Below, in pieces: positions 35,201-44,094 of a DNA stretch of 64,000 bases. The translations under genes and the position numbers were made by a program. Origin of the DNA: Heliocidaris tuberculata (taxonomy: Eukaryota > Echinodermata > Echinoidea > Camarodonta > Echinometridae). Below the pieces are notes generated by a model. The model worked only from the letters and a program-made list of their open reading frames with translations, did not search any database and had not been told where the DNA came from. The first letter of the stretch is position 1. Each line of letters starts with the position of its first letter. The stretch is from contig CM046848.1 of the NCBI GenBank assembly GCA_025618425.1, forward strand, positions 24,121,455 through 24,185,454. Reading direction: 5' to 3'.

Positions 35201-37324
35201 TGATGGTGATAGTGATGATGATGGTGATGGTGATTATGATGATGATGGTGATAGTGATGATGATGGTGATGGTGATGATGGTGATGATGATGGTGATAAT
35301 GCTTCTGATGATGATGAATTATGGTGGTGTTCTGATTGTGAGGGCATTGATGATGATAGGTATAAGCAAGATTGCAGTCATCATGATGATGATGGTGATG
35401 ATGATGTAAATGATGATGAAAATGACCGCTGCAAAATCACAATTTCCCTTGTGTTGTGGATTTGCCTCATTTCCATGTTCAATGTTGAGAGATTTCCTTT
35501 GTGTTACCCAATTGTTTTTCTCATCCTATGAACAGAAAGTGCAAACCATCGCTGGCTACGAGTCCCCTGAGGAAGCTCTCCGAGGCAACGACACTCAACC
35601 AGACAAGAACAAGCTCTCCCTTCCTGAAAACAACTTCCATGGTAGCAACAGCAGCCTGACACAATCTCCAGTATTACCTGATCAAGATGGAGGCCTGTCA
35701 CGATCAGACTATCGAGAAATCAACTTCCAGTACCTCAGACATGTTGTCTTCACATTCATGAGTTCCACTGATTATGAGGTGAGCTATTAAACTCTTTGAA
35801 GGATAACATGAGTTTCATTACATTTGCTCAAGGGTAACAAAAATAGCTGTCTTATAGAAATTTTTTCAATATACGAATTTCAATAATGGTTTCAATAATT
35901 GACGCTGAACACAGAGAAGCAAGAAAGTATATGGCCAAAATTCATGAAAGAGGTTTATTTTAAACCATGGTCTAAATCATGGTTTAAACCTCCGCGTGGA
36001 CTAAATGAAGCGTAAATAAGTGTATATAAGCGCATTGCTGCCCACCCATTGGACAAAAGGACATGCATTTACTACGCTTATGGAGTTTAAACCATGGTTT
36101 AAAAATAAACCTCCTTCATGAATTTGGGCCTATGTGTACAAATGATATGAAATATGTTTCATTTTAAATTAGATAGTATATCCTTTATGCTCAGGGAGGA
36201 AAGAGTTAGTCAGCATTTTTATATTAAGAATTATAATGATGTTGGTCCCCCTCATGACAAGGTCATTTTGACATATTAAAAAGAAAAATTATTAAAAAAT
36301 AATCACTTAACACAATAATTTATATTACAAGCAAAATAGGTAGGGCCATGTAACCTTGATATTTTAGAGTATGCTTGTAATGCATTTTGTCTCTCTTTCT
36401 CTTTCTCTCTCATTGTGGACTAAAATTTGTGATTGCAGGCCAAACAGTTGTTGAAAGCAGTCGCTACAGTCTTAGAGCTGACACCAAAGGAAGAGAGTAT
36501 GATCAGAAAAACATTAGATTGGAAGGTAAGAGGCATGACATGAGGTTGGATTATGGGCTGATCTCAGTGCCTGGGAATGTGGCACAAGTAAAAATGGGAA
36601 TAAATGAATATTCAAGTCATGTGTTGTTTTGTTTTCATTGTTAACTTGAATATGAAATGTATTTGACGGATGCAAGCATTTGCCCTGGCATTGCTGAAAA
36701 AGTGCATCATTGGTGTATATCAAGTTCATATGATTGAAATCTTCTACCCCATTCTCTGTTTGCTTAATCAAGGCAGGATGGTCAAAGTAAGTCTTTATTT
36801 AAATTTCAAAATAAATGTAGATTTGAAAGTAAAAACTTTGGTATGAAGTTGACTATGGGCTGTGTTTAATTACATGTGAAACAAAAATTTTCTCATGGTT
36901 AATGTCATTTACATATTTGGGGTACTAAAGGACAGTGAAAATAAAGCTGTGAATTTGGGATTATCACATAACTCAGGTGGGGTTTTGATATACTTTACAA
37001 CTGGGCGTTGTGGCGTGCGCCTGTAATCCAGCTAACAGTGGAAGTTATAAACTGATTCAGCGGACCCAGATTCGAAACTGAGTCACGTCTTTCGGATGTT
37101 GACGTTAAAGTTCGGTCCCCAGACGTAAATAATCATATCTGATTGATACACGTCTGTAAAAACCCAATTACACACACACACACACACACAAGCATTAAAT
37201 AGAATGAGCTATTAATGATGTGTTTCCTCCCCTATCATCTTATCAACAGACGTCATGGTTCGGGCAAAAACCAGCCATGAAGAAGCTGGTCCAAATCGGA
37301 TCACCGGGATCAGGGATGCGATGA
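18331..37324 (+). CDS. GOLGA1: Golgin-97 (golgin subfamily A member 1), complete
   Basis: Twenty coding exons: 18331-18534, 19116-19278, 20171-20301, 21214-21333, 21727-21875, 22188-22299, 26053-26148, 28521-28649, 29232-29327, 29856-30047, 30606-30779, 31154-31249, 31819-31908, 32627-32729, 33171-33352, 33708-33800, 34576-34698, 35536-35778, 36439-36525 and 37250-37324. They encode 885 residues; human golgin-97 has about 767. The start MFAKLKKKIAEE matches golgin-97 and golgin-245, whose N-terminal tip captures endosome-derived carriers through TBC1D23. A Ser/Gly-rich linker and about 700 residues of coiled coil follow, including a block like human QQLLEKNKTIKQMQQR. The C-terminal GRIP domain begins REINFQYLRHVVFTFM, keeps the Tyr needed for Arl1-GTP binding, and ends near KTLDWKTSWFGQKP. 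The protein should tether vesicles at the trans-Golgi. The acceptor at 26052 is weak (CTGAAG); an in-frame alternative ending at 26064 would drop four residues. Confidence 0.97.
18715..18774. mobile_element. Diverged 60-bp foldback relic
   Basis: The right half GAGTTAACACCCTTCTGGCT matches the family seen at 41453-41512 and 55985-56043; the left half (GGCTCTATTAAAGC) is degraded. Confidence 0.4.
20694..20845. mobile_element. MITE family B, copy 2
   Basis: GGGCCCTGTTTCATAAAACT to TTTTATGAAACGGGGCCC, with the same interior as the copy at 14349. It lies in GOLGA1 intron 20302-21213. Confidence 0.88.
20957..21108. mobile_element. MITE family B, copy 3, opposite orientation to copy 2
   Basis: GGGGCCCGTTTCATAGAACT to TTTTATGAAACAGGGCCC. 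The interior reads as the reverse complement of copy 2 (ATTTCTATAAGCTACTGAAAT), so the two copies, 111 bases apart, form an inverted pair in one intron. Confidence 0.88.
22553..22969. mobile_element. piggyBac-like MITE (TTAA/CCCTTTC), copy 1
   Basis: Begins ATAACCCTTTCGTGACAGGA and ends TGTCTGGAAAGGGATAA. The interior contains ATTATTTAAGGGCTAAAT, CCTCTCAATGTGTTGCCAAT and CACAAAATGTGGTC. It lies in the 3.75-kb GOLGA1 intron. Other copies are at 50961-51374 and 57229-57643. Confidence 0.8.
22970..26052. other. Remainder of the largest GOLGA1 intron
   Basis: About 3 kb of AT-rich intron. Apart from the CT/C microsatellite near 24551-24611 and an unusual number of TACATGT motifs I see no structure and no coding exon. 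Confidence 0.5.
24551..24611 (+). repeat. (GT)n-(CT)n-poly(C)-(CT)n compound microsatellite
   Basis: TGTGTGTG, CT repeats, about 15 C, then CTGTCTCTCTC, inside the largest GOLGA1 intron. Confidence 0.9.
26406..26731. mobile_element. MITE with GGGTGTTTCATAAAGCTG termini
   Basis: GGTGTTTCATAAAGCTGTTC at the left pairs with GAACAGCTTTATGAAACACC at the right. The arms continue as GTAAATTTACACATGACTTT against AAAGTCATGCATAACTTTAC. It is 326 bp and lies in GOLGA1 intron 26149-28520. Confidence 0.85.
28119..28251. mobile_element. MITE family A, truncated copy
   Basis: Matches the reverse complement of the copy at 35931-36130: GTAATGCGCTTATATACGCT, GGAGGTTTATACCATGGTTT and AATAAACCTCTTTCGAGAAT, ending ACAGGCC. 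The opposite end is missing. Confidence 0.75.
29396..29620 (+). pseudogene. 3' remnant of a non-LTR retrotransposon reverse transcriptase
   Basis: An open stretch reads IKTWIDNVKQWTGTSFEQLT then IAEDRKFWRTCVSRS, the pattern W-x-D-N-(I/V)-K-x-W-T-G-x-S followed by A-x-(D/N)-R-x-x-W-R that typifies the C-terminus of endonuclease-reverse transcriptase ORFs in LINEs. Only this tail is present, with a stop soon after. It sits in GOLGA1 intron 29328-29855. The clade cannot be assigned from this piece. Confidence 0.65.
31003..31023 (+). repeat. (CT)n microsatellite
   Basis: Short CT run in GOLGA1 intron 30780-31153. Confidence 0.85.
31980..32290 (+). repeat. Pyrimidine-rich array with poly(C) and (CT)n
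   Basis: About 300 bases nearly free of purines; the core at 32187-32286 holds two C-runs and about 25 CT repeats. It lies in GOLGA1 intron 31909-32626. Open frames here are low-complexity artefacts. Confidence 0.9.
34128..34330 (-). mobile_element. Possible retroposon 3' end, antisense
   Basis: On the minus strand the segment ends AATAAAATGAACTTTGAAC followed by a second TTTGAAC, a pattern seen in the 3' tails of CR1/L2-like elements. It lies in GOLGA1 intron 33801-34575. Only the tail supports the call. Confidence 0.35.
34808..35412 (+). repeat. 600-bp GATGAT/GATGGT array
   Basis: Imperfect trinucleotide array of GAT and GGT, mostly arranged as GATGGTGATG blocks, inside GOLGA1 intron 34699-35535. 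A higher-order unit with GTGATTATGATGATGATGG recurs near 35190 and 35232. It is open in several frames (Met- or Asp-rich) and one frame runs on from the preceding exon, but the donor at 34699 and the conserved downstream exons make it intronic. Confidence 0.92.
35931..36130. mobile_element. MITE family A, intact copy
   Basis: GGCCAAAATTCATGAAAGAG at the left and CTTCATGAATTTGGGCC at the right are inverted repeats. The arms carry GGTTTATTTTAAACCATGG and its inverse. It is 200 bp, in GOLGA1 intron 35779-36438. Confidence 0.85.
37001..37190 (+). mobile_element. SINE with 7SL/Alu-domain-like 5' part, copy 2
   Basis: The most complete plus-strand copy: starts CTGGGCGTTGTGGCGTGCGC, then CTGTAATCCAGCTAACAG, B-box-like AGATTCGAAACTGAG, GTCTTTCGGATG, GACGTTAAAG, GTCTGTAAAAACCCAATTAC and a (CA)n tail. 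It is inserted in the last GOLGA1 intron, about 60 bases before the final coding exon. Confidence 0.82.
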
Positions 37325-38140
37325 TGATAGAACAAGTCTAGGGCCTCTGTGGCCTTCATCCACTTCTTGCCTTAGAATGTTCACCAAGGGTGCAGTTCTT
37401 CAGTGTAGTCTAGACGATGTAGACCTGGTCCATCTGATCTAGGGATCCAAAGATGGACGGACTCCAATAGAGATCAACTCATGCTGTTTGGGTGTTTCAA
37501 CCTATGAGTGGTGGAATGAATAAACGAACATCAGTTTCAGTTCTTTAGTCACACCCACAGTCCGCATTTGTTGCAGTTTGCCTTTAAACAATCAAGCTAA
37601 TGAGAAATACAATGTAGCCTTCAATAGCTTGCAGTTCAGATGTAGACCAAGGCCATCAAATCTAGGGATCCATAGATGGATGGACTCCAACAGAGATCAA
37701 CTCTTGCTGTTAGGGTGTTTCAACCCATGAGTGGTGGAATGAATGAACAAACAGCAACTTTCAGTTCTCTTAAGTAAGACCAACGGTCCGCATTTGTTGC
37801 AGTTTGCCTTCAAATGTTATCAAACTAAAAAGAAACGTAGCCAGTAGTGAGGTGATGCTTTTAACAATATGCAGATCAGATATACACCTCAGCCATCTTA
37901 TCAAGGGATGAACTGATGGACCCGTTTCAAGATCGACTCTTGCTGTACAGGGTGTTTCACCCCATGAGTAGTGAAGTGAATGAACGAATGAGCAGCAATT
38001 TTAGTTCTGTTGAAATACCATCAGTCTGTATTTGGTGCAGTTTGCCTTTAAACAATCAAACTAATGAGGAACACAGTCTGTAATATGATATTGTTTTCAA
38101 CAAGATGTCCTTCACTTTATCTTTCATAAATAAACTATCC
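37325..38140 (+). other. GOLGA1: GOLGA1 3' UTR with three tandem repeat units
   Basis: After the stop codon, a unit of about 223-237 bases recurs three times (anchor GGGTGTTTCA at 37490, 37713 and 37950). Each unit contains a CATCTGATCTAGGGATC-like segment, ATGAGTGGTGGAATGAAT and GTTGCAGTTTGCCTT, diverged between copies. AATAAA at 38129-38134 is the likely poly(A) signal, so all three copies would be in the mature 3' UTR. Confidence 0.6.
38129..38134 (+). terminator. GOLGA1: Candidate poly(A) signal of GOLGA1
   Basis: AATAAA about 805 bases after the stop codon and just after the 3' UTR repeat array. It is the first clear signal downstream of the array. Confidence 0.45.
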
Positions 38141-39960
38141 AGTGCAAGAGACTTCTTTTTATACATGTTTAATCCTTTCCATGCCACTAGGTTTTTGACA
38201 ATTGCTAAAAAATGAACTTTCAAGAGTTAAATATTAACTTTCAATGAGTTTTTTCTTGAGCAAACTAGGCAAAGATATATTACCTAGGAATAAGCATTAT
38301 ACTGAAGGCACAGGTTTCTGTTTGAGGAAGATTTTCAAGCCATTCTGAGCTCAGCTCAAACGAAATGTTCAACACTTCAATTTTTGGGCGGGATTTGCTG
38401 CGCACGGCATGTTAGGGGTTAAGAAAAGTTTCTGAACTGTGAAAGCCATCCGAAGCTGAGCTATTGACCTTTCAACTTCATGCAAGCCTGTTGTATTGTG
38501 CAGATGCTAAATTCAGATATCATCCAAAGAAAGTGTCAACTGTTCCACATGTTTGAGCAAAGTTGGAGCAACATTCCAAAGAAAAACTGCCATCATTTGA
38601 ATACCCTGCAGAAATTAAAGATGGCCTGTAGAGTCATTGCAGTATGCCTAAATGTGAATTGAATGCCCAATCGATTGAGACCAACCATAACCTATCATAC
38701 ATCTAGGTTGTTAAGATTGTTAAGATTTTTTTAAAAGAATCTGTGTTTGGATCCCTTTTTTTCTCAAGACATTGACGCAATGCCGTAATTTATCACTATG
38801 CTTCCAAGTTACTTTAAGAGAAAGACATACATGGTTTGTTGATGATTCAGTCAATCAGACAGTTATATTACTTGATGCTTGCCAAATATATTTTTGTACA
38901 TGTGCTTACGTACCCAAGCTGAATTTATGTTTGATTATCAAAAAAATGAATAAATAACCTTTTCATTTACTAATTAGAGGGTATTACCATGAAGGGAATT
39001 TAGTTGTTATCTTAAAGGTACTATTAACATTGTTTGGTTGATTTTGGCATACTCAGGTATATTTTTTTGTCAACATGGGAACAATATACTGGAAGTTGCA
39101 ACAAAATGTCTTTTTTGTGTTGTCAAATACTTTGGTTTACTGTAGAAATTTGTCATGCATATACACACCGAACCTGGGAAGTATTGCATAAAACTTACAT
39201 TAACCATCCATAGATCTAATTTCAGATTTTGTTTGAATATTAGTAATTTGCATTAGAAATGAGACATTGAGGAATAGACAAATTGTTGTTATATACTGAT
39301 GAGGGGCAACGTTACTGACCAGTATAAAAGGGCACCAGTCATCAAAAATATGAGTACATTGAAAAAAGACATACAATCACCCTCAATAATCATATGAGAC
39401 AATGAATTAAAATTTATATTTTGAACAGGGAAAAAATGAGTTTATAAAAGCCTACACGTGTGAGCACAAATTTATTTTGCAAATTATTCAGTTATTACAT
39501 GTTGTCTATCTACAAGTCACTTTTACCGAATTTATTTACAGTGCAATTTCGGTATTCCAACTTGCAATGTCTCTGTGCAAAGGTAACATTCAAATGTGAT
39601 ATTTTGAATGTAGGATACCAGCATTCAACCCAAAAATGCACGACGAAAAAATTGTGGTAGTTGGTCCTCTGTAATTGGTGAAAAGTAAATGTAAGGCTAC
39701 GAGAGTCTTGAGTTCTGGTAATAAAGCATTTTATGTACATTTTGCAAACATATTATATTTTCCATTGCACTGATCAGTATTGAATTATTTCAAGTTGACA
39801 CTAATGTTCTGCCAGTAGCGATTAGCACTATGTCAGTTCGAATTTCTATTTGGGTTATGGTTTGTGCTCTAAAACGAAGAAGAATTTGTTTTTTTCAGGG
39901 CAGTGGAAATATCACTTTTTTTCATTATGTTTATTGTCATAAAATACTTTGATGAATCTC

Positions 39961-40025
39961 ACTTTCTCTATCCCTATCTCTCTCTCTTTCTCTCTCACTA
40001 TCTCTCTCTCTCTCTCTCTCTCTCT
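39961..40025 (+). repeat. (CT)n microsatellite
   Basis: CT repeats with CTAT and CTTT interruptions, intergenic between GOLGA1 and CFAP157. Confidence 0.88.
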
Positions 40026-40380
40026 TGTACTGCCTATTTCTTGTTCTACTGGGGTCATAATGCTTGTATAAAAATCAAACTAAATTGGTCAACCCCTAAT
40101 ATTCAAAAAGTTTGTGTAAGTCCCACCTGTGAAATTCAATATGATTTTGTTTTATATACCTCTTACATAGATTCTTATTCACTGATTGGTCAAAACTATA
40201 TCACATGACACGGCGCATCTCGATCTATCCTTGCGCCAGAGGGTTTTGGCGTTATATCAATTGACCTAAGGTCAAATGATAGAATGCCAAAACCCAGTGA
40301 TAGAATGTGTAAACCCTCCGCGACTTTTGCACACACGTACGTACACAAAATAAAATCAGGTTTTAAGAGCGCTTTCGCGA

Positions 40381-40393
40381 GTTGCTAGGCTAC
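40381..40393 (-). promoter_or_regulatory. X-box-like RFX site
   Basis: The minus strand reads GTAGCC T AGCAAC, fitting GTNRCC-N-RGYAAC, the RFX motif typical of ciliary genes. A near match (GTGACT T AGCAAC) follows at 40437-40449 on the plus strand. The nearest ciliary gene, CFAP157, starts about 5 kb away, so relevance is unproven. Confidence 0.3.
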
Positions 40394-40480
40394 TACGTTC
40401 GATATACGCGCAGCGCATAAGAATTCAACATGGCGAGTGACTTAGCAACTGAATCAATGAAAAGGATGAGGTATATAAAA

Positions 40481-40655
40481 CAAATATGGACTGCTCTGTA
40501 ATCGGATGGTGGTGGAAATTATCACTCCCAAGGTGGTGTTAATACCAGTCCTATCACCCCTTCGGCTTCGCCTCGGGGATGATAGAAGGGCCGGTATGAA
40601 CACCACCTTGGGAGTGATAATTTCCACCATCATCCTCATGAGCAGTCAATATTTG
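40481..40655. mobile_element. 175-bp near-complete hairpin element
   Basis: A perfect 30-bp inverted pair (40511-40540 with 40599-40628, core ATCACTCCCAAGGTGGTG) is flanked by outer arms CAAATATGGACTGCTC and GAGCAGTCAATATTTG (15 of 16 paired). The tip is CpG-rich (CCCTTCGGCTTCGCCTCGGG). It has no coding content. Confidence 0.75.
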
Positions 40656-41452
40656 TATAATATTTCATTCTTTCTATTTTAAGGAAGATTCAATATGATT
40701 TTGTCAATATTTAATACCATTTTGGGGGGCGGGGCTGTTTCTTATTGACAATTTTTTCATAATATGTTTACATTTCTAGGACTGATGCATAGCAAAATAT
40801 TTTGCTGTTAATTATACTGTCATGTTTTCAAATTCAATCAATTTTTACACATTTAATGGAAGCTGTCATGGACATTGTGCATAAAGTTGAACAGTATCTT
40901 TCTATATTTCTTATTCAGTTGCTGGAGTTTGGAATATGTATGATTTCATGGGATAAGTGCAAATATGACTTATCAAATTACTACATTAATAGATTAGTCT
41001 CTAAAAAATTTAGAATTTAAGTATATTGAAACAGAGTAATGTATTCAAGCTTATTTAATAAGTGAAGAAATATTAGAATTTAATATGTGATTTGCGTGAA
41101 GGGTTGGATATCAACTATAGAATGTTAAATATTTAAGAACTAGTGATAATTTGTGAGTGGAAGTTTATGAGGAAAATAGACTTATCGACTCACTGGGCTG
41201 ATACTCTGCCAAGTGTCAGGGAGACTGGGCCGTCTTAATGAAATAAGCCCCCAAATCTTTCAATATTTCATTCAGAAATGCTGATTTCACAATATGTATA
41301 TTCACATGTAATGAATAGTGTTGGTAAACCTTAAAGGGGCAAGAAAATTGATTTAATTATTTTGTTTGTGTTAGACCTATTAGTGTATAAGCAGAAGACA
41401 ACTCCGTACAAGTTTACTTTCGAATGTTTGCATTTTCAAAAACCACATTGCT

Positions 41453-41512
41453 GAGAGCCATAAGGGCATTAACTCTGTGTTAAAGTATATGAGTTAATGC
41501 CCTCCTGGCTCC
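41453..41512. mobile_element. 60-bp foldback element
   Basis: GAGCCATAAGGGCATTAACT pairs with AGTTAATGCCCTCCTGGCTC around TGTTAAAGTATAT. A near-identical copy lies at 55985-56043 and diverged ones at 56063-56110 and 18715-18774. Confidence 0.7.
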
Positions 41513-41822
41513 AAACAGACAATATTTAGTGTTTAATGTTGCATTTGCCAGGTACTAGATAAGAATATTGTTCAACAGCTAACATGGTAATTATTGATTC
41601 ACCCTGAAAAACACATTTTCATCGAATCCATTGCCATGACCAACCAATACTGTGTATGACCTTTAGTGAAATGTGAGTGATACAAGCTCTCTTAATTCAA
41701 AAGGCCAGTATGTTGCATAACTCTAGATGGCAGTTCAACTCTTGTATGGTAGTGCCTTGTGTTGCTCTGTTAGAGACAACAACTTATCTTGCAATTCTTG
41801 TATTTTTCATTGCATTAGTGGT

Positions 41823-41919
41823 CAGGGGCGGATCCAGGAATTTGTAAAAAAAGGGTCACAATAGTCGGAAAATTCCTGGCAAAAAAAAAAATGTGCCCCC
41901 CCCCCTAAATGTGCCACTG
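41823..41919. mobile_element. 97-bp hAT-like mini-element with target duplication
   Basis: Starts CAGGGGCGGATCCAGGAATT and ends AAATGTGCCACTG. The flanking 8-mers are TTAGTGGT (41815-41822) and ATAGTGGT (41920-41927), matching at 7 of 8. CAGGGGCGGA termini and 8-bp duplications are hAT hallmarks. The interior is A-run and C-run. Confidence 0.75.
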
Positions 41920-42892
41920 ATAGTGGTGATTATTTGTATCAAGAATGATGATTGATGTTCACTATTCTAAAGAGTTTTACAAATAACTAAATCATAGGAT
42001 ATTAATATTCCTGCAAGTTTACATGTTAGTGAATGGAATCGGAGGGGGAAAAAATGAATTCAAAGATCGAAATATCTAAATACATTCTTTTAAAAAAGTG
42101 TTAAAAGTATTGTAGTATGTACCAGATTTCTTGCAGTCACAGTTTGATTAAATGTATGTCAGTATACTGTTTTCTGTAATGAGATGTACACTAATGTACT
42201 TATTTAAAGCATAAACATCAGATACGGTACCATTTTTGTAAGTCAATTATGATGCAAAGTGTTCTGCCTGATGAAGAGAATCAATGTGGAATTACTTTAT
42301 TAGAAGATATATTTAATTGGTTCCTTTTTTCATCCCAAAGCATAATTTTGTTAAAAGTATTTATGAACTGAATCTTAAAAGATATGTTTGTATTGCTCTT
42401 TTGTTCTATCATTTTCTTGTCAACATTCTTAATTTTGTTAGCACCTGTGAAATATTACAAAGAAAGCAGACAATTTAGCATCCTACATTGTAGGTTTGCT
42501 TTGGTTATGTGCATGCCCTTTGGGATAATCATATTTTATTATATTTTTCATTCTTTACAGCAAATACATACTACCAGTGTTTCTTTATATTCTCACTACT
42601 AATTGAAAATATCTGTATATTTGAACTCTTTTCAAATATAGAACAAGCTTATATTTTATTGGTATAAAAAAGCAAGCAACATTATATTTCATTTAATAGT
42701 TTCTATCATCAAACAGTAAACCGCACCGTAAATTGAATTGTGTATTATGGACTTGTAAATATATAAATTATTATTTTTTTGTCATTTGAGTAGTATGAAT
42801 ATGGCTATTCAATTAGCAGGGATGTATGTGAAAATACATTTTTTAGAAACTGAAAATGGCTCTCTGAGTTCTTTTGTTGATTTTTACATCAC

Positions 42893-43083
42893 TGTGTGTG
42901 TGTGTGTGTGTGTAATTGGGTTTTTACAGACATGTATCAATCAGATATGATTATTTACGTGTGGGGACCGACCTTTAACGTCACCATCCGAAAGACGTGA
43001 CTCAGTTTCGAACCTGGGTCCGCTGAATCAGTTTATAACTTCCACTGTTAGCTGGATTACAGGCGCACGCCACAACGCCCAGT
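42893..43083 (-). mobile_element. SINE with 7SL/Alu-domain-like 5' part, copy 3
   Basis: Reverse-strand copy. Read 5' to 3' on the minus strand: ACTGGGCGTTGTGGCGTGCG, CTGTAATCCAGCTAACAG, GGTTCGAAACTGAG, GTCTTTCGGATGGTGACG, ending in a (CA)n tail. It closely matches the other two copies over about 185 bases, so the family is fairly young. Confidence 0.82.
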
Positions 43084-43707
43084 TAATTTCACTGGAAATT
43101 ATCATAGTTTTTTAAAAATCATGTGAAAAACTAAATACAGTGCAACATGTATAACAGACCATTCAAAGGAAACAAAAAAGCAGGCTCTTTATAAACAGGT
43201 GGTCTTTATATACTACATGTTTCAAAGAGAAATGCTCCTCAGGGAAAACTAAAAATGTGGTCTTTATAGACAGGTTGTCTTTTTATACAGGTGGTTGCTA
43301 AAAGGAGGTTTGATTTTATGTCAAAGTTTGAGAGATCTTATGGCCTTGGGTTATCTTCTACTTGTTCTCATTTCTATAAGTTCCATATTGTTTAATCGTA
43401 TACATTTTTGTATTGGGAAAATAAGACTGAATGCTCCACCCATGTCAGTTATTAACATTTTTTACTGCATAGTTTGTCAGAATTCTATTCCCAATATAGG
43501 TTTTATGTTGAGTTCTTCCTGAAAATATATCTTCTTTGTAGTGTCCATAATGGTCTGGGGAAAGGGGAGCTCTGTGGGTTATTAATTCAAAACAGATCTA
43601 GACTTTTGATGAATAAAATAGGATCATTTGTCAGGATTAGAACCAAATGATTAAATTTGGGAGTAAATCGAGTGATGAACTATTCTAGCGAAGAAGTTAG
43701 GCAAAAA
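43084..43707. other. Intergenic DNA with diverged AAGACCACCTGT-type repeat
   Basis: Positions 43140-43310 carry repeated GGTCTTTATA and ACAGGTGGT motifs on the plus strand (family noted at 6355). The remainder shows nothing recognisable. Confidence 0.4.
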
Positions 43708-44094
43708 CCCGGGGGGGGGGGGGCCGGTACTCACGTATATTGGGTATACGGGGATGTGCCGCTGGGAAGGGTGACTTTTTGAAGAAAGATCCTTAGACAT
43801 GGGTCCCCTTTTCATTAAAAAGATCCTTAGACATGGGTCCCATTTTTCCCCAAAAAATCCTTAGACATGGGTCTCTTATCCCGGCTCTTATCATTTGTTT
43901 CATTCCTCTCTTTTCTCCCTCATTTGTCCGGGAAATCCTTAGACATGGGTCCATTTTTCACAAAAAATCCTTAGACATGGGTGCCTATTTACAGCAAAAG
44001 GACCCTTGGATGTGGGTATGGGTCTGGAGTTCTCAGCCGCACACCCCCGTTCGATTATAATCTGAGTACCCCCCCCCCCCCCTCCCGGGGGCAA
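43708..44094. mobile_element. Element with CCCGGGGG termini and an internal ATCCTTAGACATGGGTCC array
   Basis: Left end ACCCGGGGGG with GGCCGGTACTCA, right end TGAGTACCC with a C-run and CTCCCGGGGGC, form inverted termini. Inside, ATCCTTAGACATGGGT recurs five times (near 43789, 43821, 43856, 43935 and 43967) at spacings of about 32-80 bases. The class is not recognised. Confidence 0.65.

Larger units (their letters stand above)
38141..40480. other. Intergenic DNA downstream of GOLGA1
   Basis: No gene recognised. AT-rich; contains the CT microsatellite near 39961-40025 and, at 40200-40440, a CpG-richer patch with ATGGCG and an X-box-like site. Confidence 0.5.
40656..42892. other. Intergenic DNA between GOLGA1 and CFAP157
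   Basis: No gene recognised. Contains the 60-bp foldback at 41453 and the hAT-like element at 41823; the rest is AT-rich without visible structure. Confidence 0.5.

Noticed and set aside
42384..42602. 72-codon hydrophobic open frame between GOLGA1 and CFAP157
   Set aside because: AT-rich intergenic DNA; no start context, no similarity and no splice partners.
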